From: Acridotheres tristis
Lineage: Eukaryota > Chordata > Aves > Passeriformes > Sturnidae
NCBI GenBank assembly: GCA_037013685.1
Contig: CM072887.1
Location: forward strand, 46,985,154-47,049,153
Direction: 5' to 3'
Length of the DNA stretch: 64,000 nt
The first letter of the stretch is position 1. Each line of letters opens with the position of its first letter. The position numbers and the translations under genes are program-made. Below are positions 23,691 through 37,648 of the stretch, one piece after another. Below the pieces are notes generated by a model, which did no database searches, was not told the DNA's origin, and saw only the letters and a program-made list of their open reading frames with translations.

Positions 23691-26600
23691 AGAACTGAAA
23701 GCAAGTCAGAGCTGGGATCTTGCTGAACAAAGAAAGACAACTGAAAAACAAAACTGGAGATTTTTCTGTTAAAAGGCTTATGTTTTTCCAAACGAAAAGA
23801 GTGAGAAAGTCCTTGTCAGGAAATCCGGTCCTTTCAGCAGGCATTGTGATCTGCAATGAGTTGTGATGCTTTCATGGGTTTGCCCTGATAACACCTGGAA
23901 TATGGCACTGGATTTGGAAGAACCACCACTTTCCTCCAACTCATCTGAATGATGAAGTGCTGAGGTGAGAAGTCCTCACCAGGGAGCAAAGAACACAATG
24001 CTCCCAGTGCCCAGGGATCTGTCACCCCTCGAGCTCTGAATGTAGAACAGATATAGGTCTATGACTAAAGGGTCCTGGGCCACAGCTTAATGATCTTTTA
24101 AGTAATTCTGGCTCCATCTCAATCATGCTTTCAGTATTCATTAACTAACCATTTACCTGTTCACACCAAAACATGAGTATTTTCTAACTGTTCAATATAC
24201 ACATATGCATGTCTGCATTGGATCTAATTTAAATACCCAGCTTCCGTTTTTCTTCCTATTATGTCAACACACTAAATGTTTGCAGATATCCTCAGAAAGT
24301 TTGCTAGAGAAGAGTCAGTTACAGTCAGTTGTGAATATAAAATATTTTGCCTTTTGTTTGAAATGAAGAATAACCTGAAAGCCTTTTCCTGGTTAACAAA
24401 CCAAGCTTTGTAATGTGCATTTTTAAAGGAAAAAAAAAAAAAAGAAATTATGATTTGGCATATTCACGACTCATCATGATATCAAAATGAATGTGTACTC
24501 CTAAGCAAGAATATAACTATTCTCTTTCATGAATAGAATTGCACCATTTTTAAGAAGGAAATGCCTAATGAGTGAAAACAGGCTGGCAAAGCAAACTCCC
24601 AGTGTATTTGCATCTGACACTCAACTTGCCAGCAGTTTTACCCACACGTTTTATTGTACTATTCAGCCGTGACTGGTAATTAAATAAAATTTCTCTCCTT
24701 GACTATCCTTTTTGTTCTTGTTCTTCATTATTTATTGCCTTAATTAGTAGATTTTTGTTTTAGTCTGAGACTGGAATACTTAGTAGGGGGAGGAGAATTT
24801 TGTTTTTAATTTAACACATGAAAGCAACAAACCTTGTGATAAAGTATGGCACCTTTAGAGCATCTGTCTGCAGCCTTTTCCTGTATTTTCATGCATCCTA
24901 TATTCTCTAACAGACTGGGAACATGTCACTTAAATTTTATAAACCCCCCCCTCCAGAAACAAACAAGCATACAAACAATCAATCCCCAAACCAACCTCAA
25001 AACAGAAAATTCATTCTGTTGAAAAAAGGCTAAAGAAAATAACATGTCCATTTAGAAGAGACTTCACTTGAGTTTGTGGAATTCAGGACACCATACACCT
25101 GGAAGAGGCCAGAGGTGCCTGACAACCTGGAGATTGCTCATTTCAGCATTACCTTTTCTTTCTGGAAAACAGGTTGTTCCCTTCACATAGCATCATCAAG
25201 TTGTCTCTCATTACTTGTTCTATGGAATGTTAGTCTCCCTTAGATGACCAGCAGTAATATATGAATACAGTAGTACATGTGGGTTGTGGTGAGGAAGGGG
25301 AAGAGAGCTTTAGAAAACAAATCTAATCTAATTAATACTTACATACGTCTAATCTTTACTTAGTTATTAAAATTGGCTAAAAAACTTCAATGCAAAAAAA
25401 TTTGTATTTATTGGATGGCAGGGTTTTAATGAAACTGGAGGGAAAAAAGTTTTCAAATCCTGACTTGCTTTCCATAAAACTTTCATTTGAAGACAGATAT
25501 ATAAAATGTAAGTGCAAAATTTTCTCTAACAACAGACACCAAGGTATTTATCCTCTCACAGCACAAGCTCAAATTCATGACACAGTGCAATTACCAGAGA
25601 GAAAAGCAAAATGTTTAATGTGATTCAATCAAGTACATTCTTTCTATGATTCTTTATTTTTGACATTTCTCCATTCTCACCTGTAACTGCTTTTAAAGCT
25701 GTAGAAGTCCCAGTTCAATTTATGTGTCTTTAGAGATTTCACTGCCATACCTTATTTACACGTATAATCAGCTCAGACCCAATGGACAGACTGTGCCACC
25801 TTGTGAGAGGGAGCAAGTCACTGGAGGTCTGATTCATTCATTAAAACAAGACTTTTACTCCCAACTAGCTAAAACAGCAATTAACAGCATAGGCTGTTTT
25901 TACTGGACATGATTCTGCAGCTGAGCTTTTCCCCCAGGCTGTCAGGCAGCACAACCTTAGGACAGGGCCCATCCTCACATATGCTGAGTTCAGTTCTGCA
26001 ACTAGACATGCCATCAGGAGAGCATGGATTTTATTTGGGATGCAGATGATCTGCCTTACTCTATTATGTTTTAACTGTATATGCTGGTCACCAATCTCAA
26101 GTTCATACCACCACCTGAAAACAATGGTATTTTCAAGAAAATACGTTATTTGTAAAGGATGGAGACTAATACTATTCTGAAAAATCTAAGTTAGATTGAA
26201 TCAGAAATATAAAATAACAAGGTAAAAAATTAAAAACTTGAGCTCAAATTTATTTATATTTGAGATAAGCTTGCAAATATTTGGATACATATCCAAGATC
26301 TTTAGGTCAGGTTAAAATATGAGCCCTACAAGCCATAGAAGGTAAATTAATTTAGACTACTGCTAAACTGTTTTTTTTTTTTTTTAAGATTTCACTGTAT
26401 TCGGTTCACTGTGCACTTCTGATTTTCCCTCTCCCCTCTTACTACCAACAAAGATTCAGAAATCTTACAGTTTCCCTGTAGTTTTACCCTGTTCCCATGG
26501 TAGATCATGTTTTGACTGAGGAAAAGTGAAGGCTTTTGTTTGTTTACCTGTGGATATTAACTAGGATAGCATCTCACAACCTGTCAGTTATAAATAACAG

Positions 26601-28469
26601 AATTTGTTCCTCCTCTTTAAAACTGCAGCTCATCACACTAACTCTTTCAATGTGCATTTTCATCGGTGTTACTTGATCTTCAAAACCTCTGGGAAGAGGA
26701 CGACCACAAAAAATTTAAGCCTAATTCCTGTACGAGCTCTTATCAGCTTCAAGAGCACATTGCCTTTGTCAACTTTTGGAAATGAAGGTGTGTGAAATAT
26801 AGGTCAATTATTATCTGGCTTTAACAACAAAGCTACACTTCTGTTTTGCTCTGAATGAAAAAGAGAGTTGTTAAACTCTTGAAGTCCTGATAGTGTCAAG
26901 AGGAATACTTTATTTTATGAAACTTAATATTTATGAATACATTTTATAATGCAGCCCCAGCTTTTGAAAACAGCACCACTTTAGCGCAAATGCATTTTTG
27001 CAGAATCTTGCAGAATCAAACAGTTGGAGATAAGAGAGATGTCATTTTAATACCAGGGCTATATACATACTAATGACACTGAGCAACTCAGACTCTAGAG
27101 AAAAATGATATGCCTTTTTTAAAAAAATAAAGTCTAATAACTAATATGTTCAAATGTGAATAACAAATAGTACCTTCTCCCTCAAGCACTCATCAGCACC
27201 CAGTATTTGTATACTCAGAAAACAAATCTACATTCATATACAATGTTACATTGCCCCTGTGTACATTCACCCACCTTGTACATGTGATCTGGGTTACTGC
27301 AAGTCGAGAAAGCAAATTCGGCCATAATTTTCCTGTAAATGTCAAGCCCGATATGTGTCCACAGCTGTGAAAGTCTGCCTTTATAAGACAGATGTAAGAA
27401 GCACCTGCATATACATCCTTTCCCAACTAATTCTCAAACAGGAGCTCAACCAACAAAGCAGCAGTTCGCTATGAATGACACTGCCTTGCCATCTGTACTT
27501 GCTCAGGACTTGAAAACCCCTTTTCACATCTGCCTCCCAATGGGGCTGTTTGGGACATATCATATCAGAAATCTCTCCTGTTCTTATTCACAGTAACTGT
27601 TGACATATCTTCCTTTAGTCTACTTGGAAATAACATTTTTCAATTAATTTTTAGAATCAATTGCAGCACATGCTCAGTAACATATAAAGCACTGCATGTC
27701 CAAAGCCATCTTGTCTGTGCCTGGCAGTCCAGCACAGCTACACAGTTCAGCTATGATTCACTAGGAGCCACAGCTTGATGAAAAGACTGGACCAATTTTC
27801 ATTAAAGCTTGACCAAATCTGCTACAATATGTTCCTGGGAAGAACTGTGGTTTATGACTGAGAAGAATTGCTGATAATAGCTGAGTTTTGATGCAAGTTT
27901 TTGAGTTTTCATACTGAACTCTAAAAACATAGTAGAGATGAAAAAGCTCAGTGCTTCTTGAAAGCTGAGATAATATTTCTACTGGACCTGCTGTTTGTTG
28001 TAGCACATGAAAGAAACCTAATATTGGCAAGTTGCTTTCTGAGGTGCTATGGACCAGGATGAGCCAAGTGCCCCTTTCACCACACAATGTTCTACCATAC
28101 TTGATCACCATTCAGCAGAAACACTGATGACAAGTTTAAAAAAAGCCTCAAAAAGAATGATGCACACAGAATGTTAGGAGAAGAAATATTAACTAAATGT
28201 ATCAGACAAAGGAAAGTCAAGATGAATACTGCAATATCATGATTTGAAACTAACAGTGAAGCAGCTCTGTCTTAAAGGAAAACTTTCCTCTGGACAAGTT
28301 GGACTGTCAGTGTGCATCCTGTTCACCCCTCCTTCTCTGTACTTCCATGTGCATAATTGTTGTGACACATACCTTGTATTTACCTCTTGTAGATAATTTT
28401 ACTTTCACAGTCACAAAGACAAGACCTCATGGGTCAAAGTGTTGGTGAGGTATCTTAGCTTGTTAAGCA
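23691..28469. other. Unique AT-rich DNA, nothing certain
   Basis: Homopolymers: A14 at 24430-24443, C9 near 24945, T15 at 26371-26385. The interval 24590-24790 has an octamer-like ATTTGCAT and several TAATTA-type cores and is a weak enhancer candidate. No gene or repeat family was recognised. Confidence 0.5.
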
Positions 28470-28778
28470 CTAATGTATTAAAATCTTGCAGAAGAGTAGC
28501 AAAAAATGTTTCTCTATCACATCAGAGTTCTTTGGTCTCGAGATTTCAAGTCTACTGAATATTTTTTCCCCCAAATTCAGAAAGCCCCTAGAAATCTCAT
28601 ACCACTGATCACTCCTTTGCAAATTTGTTCTTGTGTGCATATTCCATGCAGGAACACAGTCTTTTGCCACTTCCATTAATTTTTTTATTCCAGTTTTCTC
28701 CAGTGAAAGAGCTTTCTGACTGTTCAGTCTGCTCACTGAAGCAGCATAAGCTCTCATAACCTCTAACAAAAAGGTCAC
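28470..28778 (-). other. Unassigned open frame of 102 codons, probably not a gene
   Basis: The frame begins MTFLLEVMRAYAASVSRLNS and stays hydrophilic and mixed in charge for about 75 residues, which makes it look more protein-like than most chance frames here. It then turns into a hydrophobic, low-quality end. No known domain, signal peptide or membrane segment is seen. There is no promoter, no strong start context and no neighbouring exon that I can identify. A fragment of an old retroelement or chance are both possible. Confidence 0.12.
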
Positions 28779-31700
28779 TTTGCTATCATTTTGTTATTTA
28801 GCATATATCCTTAATCTTGATGTTTTAACTCAACACTAAAATACGTCATTTTGTGTTCTGCAGGCTCCAAAGTTGGCCAAATTGCTTTGGGAGCAATCGG
28901 AATAATTTATTTTGAAGGTGATGGCTGAGAGTCTTTGCAGGCACTGAAAACACTGAATTGGTGCTATACAGATGTTTGCCCGTGGAAGAATGTATATAAT
29001 TTCCTCTTCTTCTCATATTCTAGATCCAGGTTAAAATAAAAGTAAATTGGAGGGGCAACTCTTATTAAGTAAAATCAAAGCTCTTCAGTGGGAACCAGAT
29101 TTTATTCAAAACTGTAGTCTTATAAATCAGTCTCACAGTATTAGAGAAGAAAAGTGCTACCCTTCACCACTTTGGTTCACTTCCTGGACTCTTTGCCACT
29201 GTTCAGGTTTTTTTCCATTCTGTTTTTAATTCACTTTTTCTAATAAAATCAGTCCTCACTGCCCACCCCGAATTACATTTTAGTACTGCAATTAGGCTCT
29301 TAAACAATTGCAACATGATCCCCTCAGGCAAGGGACACATCAGATCAACAGACCAATCTGTGCTTATTGTCTTGTGTATCATGCTACTATGACACTGAAG
29401 CTTTTTGCTTCTGCAAAGGGAAGGTTTGCATGAGGAGCCCAGAGGTCCTTTGATTGTGCTAGCAATATCAGGAAAAAGAATTCACACTGCTGGTGCTTGT
29501 TTTGATTTGAAAGGAGCCCAGTCTTGCCCTCCCAGGAGGATGTCAGAGAGATTGCTCCCCAAATTCTTCTACTTCAAGACACTGGTCAAAAAAATCCTAA
29601 CTTTTATTTGTAGAAAGAAATTTACATTTATAATTTTAAGTAGATCACAGGTAGCCTAAAAGCTCAATTTGTGTATCAGATTATTTCATCTGAAGTAGGT
29701 TTTACAGCTTCTCAAGGTACCCAGTCATATTCACATAAGGCTTTTTACTCTGAAACACTGCAGACCTTTGCCCAGAGCTGAGCCTGTATTAGTGGAACTT
29801 CAGAGCCCCAGAAAAGATACAATCCCTGATGGTTATATGCTGGAGCAGATTTCAGCTTTTGCTTATGCAATTGTGGAAAGAAAATGAATGGCAGACTTAT
29901 TTTTACTGGCTCAGATGCATCTACTGTCTCTCATTGAGAATGGCACAGAGACACAGTGGCATATCCCCAAACAGACACTATCTACCCTCAAATTATTTTC
30001 TTCTTTAAAACAAATTGACCTTTTTCTTCTTTATCACCTTCCTATTTTTAAGGCTGGGAAAGGTCAGCACATTGGCTCTTGCTGCCTACCAATGTTTGCC
30101 ACAGGTACGCCTTTAAAATGGGATAAGAACAGCAGTTGATGCCAGGTTTTGGGTTCAATGCCTTCATTCAGCTTGGAGTTGAGAAAGAGAACCTCCTCCA
30201 CCTGTAAAGCCTTTCACTGAATTCAGTTTCCCCTGGGATTCTTCCCAAGACATACTATCAGAAACCACCAGCTGAGAGTCCTCCCTTCAGCTGCCTCAGT
30301 GCCTACAGGGGCGAGCTCTTTCCTGAGCCCTTACCGAGCCCATCCACAGAAGGACATTTAGGGCGAAGGCATTTCAACTATGGTCCCAAAAGCACTAAGA
30401 ACTATTTCAAATTTGCATTAAGAAAAAGCAAGAATGGGGCACTTGGTGTGAAATACCCTCAAGCCAGGTACAAGTATAATACCTGAAAAAGTGATGCACT
30501 GGAGATGAAGCCACATTACAATTCACAACCCAGAGTTTTAAGGAAAACAGTGGTTAGTAAGCTGCACTTACATGGGAAGTGAGAGTCAGCAGTGTTATCT
30601 GACTGGAGAAGAGCAAACACAATGCCTTTAATCTAATATAGGCGCCATAAAATATGTTGGCACCAACTTTACTGTGCTTTTCCCAAAAGTGAAGTGGGTT
30701 TTAAAGAAAAGAATTGTTACAAACATTAAAGGAATTAGGCAATAGCAAACAGGGCAGGACACAATATGAATTTGCCAGTGTTAGATCAGATTAGCCAGAT
30801 TTTCTTCTCTGCTGAGACAATTAGTGTTCACACAAGGAAAGATATGGTTGATCTAACATCAGAAAATATTTAAATTGCTACCACATAGGTAGTAATTAAA
30901 TTGGAGAAGATAGGGAATACCTGTGAGAATCATAAACTGCAGGAAATGGGCTAAAGAGAGTGGCTTGGAAAAGCTTATGAAGCTGGAAGAAAAAAAGTGT
31001 ACTGCTTGTCAGCAGTTGGTCTTTTGGTCTCATCTTGCATAATGTTCTTGTTAGTGCTTGGAGCATGCTGGTGAAGTTAGTGATCCTATGAAGTTGGAAG
31101 GCATTTGGGAGATGTAATAGGGTTAGACACTTGTATTGGCAGAAATGGATGACCTTGCAGTCTGGAGTAATAGAAATTGCACAAGTGAATGTCATTCCTT
31201 AGAGAAAGTCTGGTCGTTTCAGGATGGATGGCTAAATCTTCTGCTTTAAGGCATGGATATCAACAGAAATGATGGGAAAGGAGAAAGATCTGATTGCTTC
31301 CAAGTGTGGAATAGTCACTTCTCACTGTGATCATCAGGAAAAGCATTTCTGCACAGTCAGCCATCTTTGCAGAAGGGCAGAATTTTCCCTGCCGGGCCTT
31401 TTCCATACACTCTGAGAAGGAGCACATCAAGAGGTTGGCATTTAGAGCACTGTGACAGGGCACTGTGGTGAATGGAGAACTCATCCTTTGCAAAGCCATT
31501 CTCTCAGGTTCCAAAATGCCAGTGGACATAGCACCTCAGTGCCATTACTATACCAGTGACATACAGCTTTTAGGGCTTTCTCAGTGGCCATGCGAGAGAC
31601 TATTTAAAATGAAAGGAATCAGATTCTTGGGAACAAGACGTCAGTGAGAAAGAAGTGCCAGTATGTCATTCTGTGTTAGGTCAGCTGAATGTGAGCCTTC

Positions 31701-31983
31701 ACTGAAATAATATCCAAACATTTTATGCATCTGGACAGTATGCTTACCTTGGAACTAGTTCTTCTTGAGCTCCTAAGATTTTTTTTCATTTGTCCAGCTT
31801 AAATTTAGCTTAAATAAAAGCACAGAATGTCAAAGAAAGCCAAACTGCAGGACAAGTCTTCATAAATTATTAAAGATTGGGGATGTCACAGCAGAAATTC
31901 TGTCTTTGTACCTTATAAAGCTGTCACATTAAACTTTATGAAGGACCAATCTGAAACGGGGTAAAATATTTCTTCTGAAATGA
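28779..31983. other. Unique DNA, possible unrecognised old element at 30.88-31.65 kb
   Basis: Nothing was recognised in 28779-30880. The stretch 30880-31650 is of higher complexity and carries two consecutive 89-99 codon frames on -. I could not match it to any family. Confidence 0.4.
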
Positions 31984-32120
31984 ACTTACAAAAACCCCCC
32001 GAAAACAAAAAACAAAAACAAGCAAAAACCCAAGACAAACTAAACCAAAAAACCTCCAAAAAAACAACAAAAAACCCCCCAACAACAACAACAACAAAAA
32101 ACCCCACAAAAACAACCTTG
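31984..32120. repeat. A-rich / (CAA)n low-complexity tract
   Basis: Almost pure A and C on +: runs of A broken by C3-C6 blocks, with a short (CAA)5 stretch near 32081-32096. Overlapping frames of more than 60 codons on both strands here are artefacts of this composition. Confidence 0.9.
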
Positions 32121-34868
32121 TTTCCAAGTCAAATAGTAGGTAATCTCAAACTTGGTCTTCTAGAGCACAATCACAAGGTAATTCAAGTACTAGTTCAAGT
32201 ACATCTAAAATACACCCCTAAAATGTAAGAGAACTTTTTCCTTTACTTCAGACCAGAACAGGACCCATCCTTCTGAAATAAGAAGCTTCCTAAACACATT
32301 TATGTCTCAAGAGAGGATGTGGGGGAAAAAAAAGCAGACACTCAATAGGGATGTTCACATTGCATAATACATTATTAAAAGGGTCCTCAAAGTGAAAGCT
32401 ACAGGAAAAAAAACCTTCAGAACCCAGAGACACTATTGTCACCTAGAAAAATATGAAAAAATGGATTAAATTGTCAAAAATTCTTTTAAAGATTAGTGAG
32501 GAAAAGCTCTTTATTTCCTAACGTAAGGAAAAACCTGAATTATTAATGAAGCTGAGTACTGACTGGTGTTGAAATTGAAAGCAGGCCTGCAGACTCAGAC
32601 ATCTGGCCCTGAGCATGGCTCCACTCCAAGTCTGAGAGAAGACAAGAAGAGAAAAGCTTTGGCAAACAGGCAAATGCACTGCTCATTGGAAATACTTCCA
32701 CCAGAGAGGAGGAGCAAAAGTTCTCCATTTCTGTCTAGCCCAGGGACATACTATGACAAATGTCCCATGAATTACCTCATGCTTCAAAACACATCTGCTA
32801 AGGGACAAAATCTGGTGAATGGATCACTCAACAAAAAGATCAATCTGGTTTGTAAGAAATACTTAAAAAAATAAAAGGAGAGCAACAGCTGGAGAGTACC
32901 ACCGTGTTTAATTACAAACCTGTTTATCTGCTAGATACACTTTTCTGAGATGCACGTTTTGCAACTTTACCAGATCTGAGCAGTTCCCAGACACGGCTGA
33001 AACTGAGCTCTTCTTCATCTGCTGCTCTGTCCACAGTGGAACATCACATCTCGGTGATCATCAGGGTATCAGATGAGGACAGCTCTCCAGACAACAGGCT
33101 ATTGCAGTGGCAATGTAGCCACTCCATTGCCAAGGAAAGGCTCAGGGCTTGTGCAACAGGCTGTTGCTGGGGTCTGTAGCAACAGTAAACTCCCCTTCCC
33201 ACATCCTTTCCTCATTCAGCCTTGGAAGAAGAAGTAGGACAAGATTTCCCACGACCTCTCACTGCTACCTTCCATCCCAGCCCTGTTCCTCTCTAAGCAT
33301 CTGCTTCCCCATTCTTTTCCTACAGCAGCAGCAGAGTGGTCCCTGTCCCATATACTTGTGAAAGCAACATTCAATTTTGCCTTCTCTATCTAAACGTCCA
33401 AGCTAGTACTGAACTCTGCAGAGCCTACAGCGTTTGGTATTGAGAACTAGTGTTGGTACAGTTCAATGACCTTTTGTATTTCCAAGGAAGGACATGACTT
33501 TCTGAAGATGCTCAGCAACAGAGAGAGATTGAGTCTTAGTCAAAGGCTGTAGGATATGTCATGGTCAGTTGTGAGTATCCCAGGTATTCCTGGGAGTGCA
33601 CTTGGGGTCAGAAAATGTTTCTGAGCTCGAACCATTGCAGCTCTCTCTGGGGCTACAGGGAAGGAAGGGCAAGTTTGCCTAGGTGCCCTGTAGGGTGGAT
33701 AAAACCCTTGTATTTCTAACTATTAAAAATATGACAAGAACCTCACAGAAAGATACCAGGAACAGAAAACATTCTTTGAAGGACTGGAAGTCACTGTTGC
33801 TGAGGCTTCCCAGGGAAGAGAAGCAGCATGGGGAATAGTGCCAAGTTGCAGTCTTACAGGAATTAAGTTATTTAGCAATGGTCCTGTAACAGATTATGTA
33901 TATCTAGGCTCTGAACCACTTCTGATTTGAGCCTGACTGTATTACTATTTTGAATGCATTGGGGCAATTTAAATAGAGAAAGAAAATACAGTCAGTCCCT
34001 AAGGTCACTTTAAGGTCACATGCCCATGTTCTGGTACTCCTTTTGCTTCTTGGTTATTCACTTACATAGTATACACCATAACTTGCAAGCTTGGGGAAAA
34101 ATGACATCTGGAAGACTTCAGATTTATAAAAATAAAATAAAAAATATTGCAATTTATCATTAGTCCTGCAATTATGAGAGAGTTTCTGATCATTACATAC
34201 AGTCATCAGGAGAAAAAGTCAGTGAAAAAATGCTACAGGGGTAAAAAAAAAAAGAGTTGAGCATCAACAAAAATAAGGAATAATATAGAATTTCTGCCTC
34301 TAACCCTCTTCAAGGTAAACTTGCTGAAGAGATACATTTGCCATGCATGCTTTACTAAGTTGTCATTAAACCAAGCAACTAATGTGAAGGTTGGGTCCTG
34401 GAACCAACATTTTCAGTTTCATGGCCTGGCATACGGTTGTGCAAGGCAGTGCAAGTTGTATAAACTATCAGTTCTAAAGGGCAAAATAAAGTGCAAAATA
34501 AAACTGAAATACACCAGCTTAGAGTCAAACTTCTAATGAGAAAGATGTTAAAAAACCATAATTAGAGACAAGTAAAATCAGTGCTTACATCTCAGGGAGC
34601 ACATTAAAACTGAAAACATACTGTAAAGCCTTGGTCCTCACTTGGTGAATTTATTTAAAAGAGGCTTAAGGTACTACTTTCCCTTGAGATGATGCAAAGT
34701 TGAGGTGACAAAAGTTTCCAAGAGGTTAGAAACCAAACATTACTGGCAAAATAGAAGATCAAGAACTTGGCAAAATTTAAAGCAAACATTTGATCAAAAT
34801 AAAGCATTTAACAAAGCATTGACTTGGCAAACTCTAATCCATCTAACTTTAAATTACCTAGATTTCAA
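32121..34868. other. Unique DNA, nothing recognised
   Basis: No repeat consensus and no convincing frame was seen. Frames of 102 and 71 codons on + lack any recognisable feature. Confidence 0.5.
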
Positions 34869-34930
34869 GAGGAGGAAATTAGGAAAAGAAAAAGAGAAAA
34901 AGAGAGAAAAAAGAGAGAGAGTGAAGAAAG
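34869..34930. repeat. Purine-rich (GAAA/GA)n tract
   Basis: The tract is nearly all A and G on +, with AAAGAGA-type repeats. It produces a Lys/Glu/Arg-rich segment in an otherwise featureless 133-codon frame. Confidence 0.85.
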
Positions 34931-37596
34931 ATACAGCTATTGCCTGGGATCCAGCTTCCTGTCAGCTGCTACGAAGTCCAAAGGCAACAGGGATGCATGA
35001 CCATGTGTGCCTCAGGGCAATGGGTTTTTTCTGTCTCTGGCCTCCTATGGCCATCACCCCCCCAGGTGGGGCTTCCAGTCATCTGGCCACTCTGAAACTA
35101 CACTGAGATTCCAGAGTGGGCTGTGGGACATTGCTGTCCCTGTGACAGTAACTGATAGCCATTCTGACCTGGACTAGAGGCTCCAGTGGGGTAGGGAGTG
35201 AGCAGTGCATCCTCCCACCTTCACAGAACCTGCTCTGGTCTGCTCCCCCTTACACACACTTCAGTTGTCTCAAGCTAACAATCATTTTCTCAGTCTCTAA
35301 CAGATATTGAAAGAGGTCCTCTACACCTAGAACTCAGACAAGTTGTAATGATTTCATATACAGACATATAAATTATCATCAGCATGCATCAACATACAGA
35401 ACAAAACACCACAGTCAACATGAGTAAACATTAGTTTTTGGAAGCCAGGCTCTTCAGAAACCTCTGAAAATCACAGATTAACATCTACTTTCCAGTCTGC
35501 ATGCGTCATGACTGAAAATTCTGACCCCTGCCTCTCATTTGGAGCTCAAGTAGTTTGCCTCTCAGGAGCACTTATCAAATTCAGACTTTTCTTCTAATCC
35601 CATTGTTGCAATTTTCACAAAAATCCTGGTATCACTGCCTTTTATGATTACATCTGGTTTGAGCTGAGCTTTTGATTTTCCCTGTAGCTTAGCAGCAGAG
35701 CTCAAGCAGCAGAATAAGGACTGCAATTTGATACATGTGAATGGATGTTTTTAGGAAAGAATAAGAATACTTTACAATTCAATAGCATACTCACCCGGAT
35801 CTGAGGCTTTGATTATACTAAGATGCCAAGTAATGCAAAACACAATTTATTTCTGTTCTTTCCCCTCAGAGACCTATACTGTAAGAGTGAGATTATAACT
35901 ACAGGGTTGGCATGTAAATAACTTATTTGAAGGATATCATTAGCAACTTACTGTGTTCTCAGTTGCCTGCCTCTTCCTATCCACCTCAGTATTTGTTAAG
36001 AATTGTATATTGGTCTTGTTTTAGAATATTCCTTTGTGTAGTTGTCTATAGGAATCAAATTTACAATGCATAGTAGCCAGATTCTTTAGCATTAACCTAC
36101 ATTAGTTCAAACTTTTTTTCTAAGTGGAGTGTGAAAACAGTAATTTCTTCTCCTCCACACTCATAGAGGGGGTGGGAGAGCTAGACAACTCCACAGTGTA
36201 ACTGGAAGTAATCTGTGCTTTATGGAAGTTCTATGCACAAGGAAGGCTGTATACCATGCAGAGCAACTAACAGGACTTTTCTTGCAGGATTCCTCAGCAC
36301 TGATATTGCTGTTGTGACACTGTATAGTAATATCCAACCTCTTATTAAGTTAGTTTAAATATAAACCAGTTCTTTTTGCAAACAGGATTCCACCCCCTTC
36401 TTTTACTCTTCTTGAATAGATGCAGAGTCCTACCACATTCAAATTTTGTTTACCAAATCATAGATAAGTCCCTTGGTGGTACCTGCATATATTACATAGA
36501 AAACAGATAGCAACTCTTACAACAGTTGCAATTCTTCTGCCCTGTTCTTATATATATAATTTTTTTTCCCGAATTTAAACAGAAACCATAAAATATAAGA
36601 CAAAAACAGTGTACAAGGGTAGAAGGACCTTGCATATTTGTATAGTGTTCTTTTCTGGGTGTATCACTACAGTGAAAACTGTAACAAAAATATCACCATA
36701 AACTCTAAAAGAAGGTATTATAAAAAAAGTGTATGCCCACAGCGTGTTAGCACCCAGCTCCCTCAAGCACACTGCAGAATCAGAAAAAGATCACGAAAAT
36801 ATCTACATTCTGAATATACAGCTGCTCTGAAGCTACACCAGCCATTAAGGCTTCTGTTACTGACACAGCTATCCAGCCCCTACGGGGAGAGTTTACAACC
36901 AGCACACCTTAGTAGTAGTAAATGACAGGAGAGAGGGCAAAGGGGTTTAGCTAAGAGCAATTGAAATTGTGCTGGGAATCTCACCCTACCAGGAAATGTA
37001 GCAGTAAAACAGCCTGGAGTGCCTCCTAGGAGTGTCTAGGAGTAGTGCCAAAGTTTCTCTGTGCTGGAGGAAGTCAAACTTGTGTACAGGCATTTATGTA
37101 GTCCTTTGAATACTTGCAATGCATCTACACAGAATTGTAACTTTATTGCACTACAAGGTATTTGAGTGCATGACAGATTTCTTAGGTGGTCTTGTACGGG
37201 TGCACATAGTCTTAGAAAGAAAACTGTTTCTGCACACAGGTCAGAGCTTCATGAATAGCAAAGGAATTTAGCTTGTAGGAGTGACTAATGTGATAATATC
37301 ATACTGCTGTTCATTTAGTATCATCTCTATCAATTACAATGCACACATTTCCAAAACAACACAGAATATTGCATTATTATGTTTACCTATCTTCTTTAAG
37401 AGTATTTTTCTCTGTTTATAAAGAAAAGTAGGAGGAGAATGGGTACTTCAGAGGAAAAGAAACGCAAATTTTCTGGAAATGTTAACAAAAGCTTTTATAT
37501 CTCAATATGTTCTCTGTAAAGTGAAGAGGAAAGAGGATGCACTTCACATACTTCCTGACTGAAAAAGGAGTTGTTTATCTTTAAACTCATCTCTCT
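34931..37596. other. Unique AT-rich DNA, nothing recognised
   Basis: No gene, LTR or CR1 text was seen. A short TA repeat precedes a T run near 36550-36568. Confidence 0.5.
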
Positions 37597-37620
37597 AAAA
37601 AAAAAAAAAAAAAAAAAAAA
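37597..37620. repeat. A24 homopolymer followed by a 12-bp direct duplication
   Basis: This is an uninterrupted run of 24 A. Directly after it, AGTTGTAACATT occurs twice in tandem with a 14-bp offset (about 37623-37648). No polyadenylation signal or open frame lies just upstream, so a processed-pseudogene tail is not supported. Confidence 0.85.
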
Positions 37621-37648
37621 TCAGTTGTAACATTAGTTGTAACATTTT

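Noticed and set aside
31913..32228. Frames of 63-82 codons on both strands
   Set aside because: Produced by the A/C low-complexity tract.
34705..35106. 133-codon frame with a Lys/Glu-rich middle
   Set aside because: The charged segment is a translated GA-rich simple repeat; the rest is unremarkable.
37597..37620. A24 run as the tail of a processed pseudogene
   Set aside because: No AATAAA and no decayed coding text upstream.
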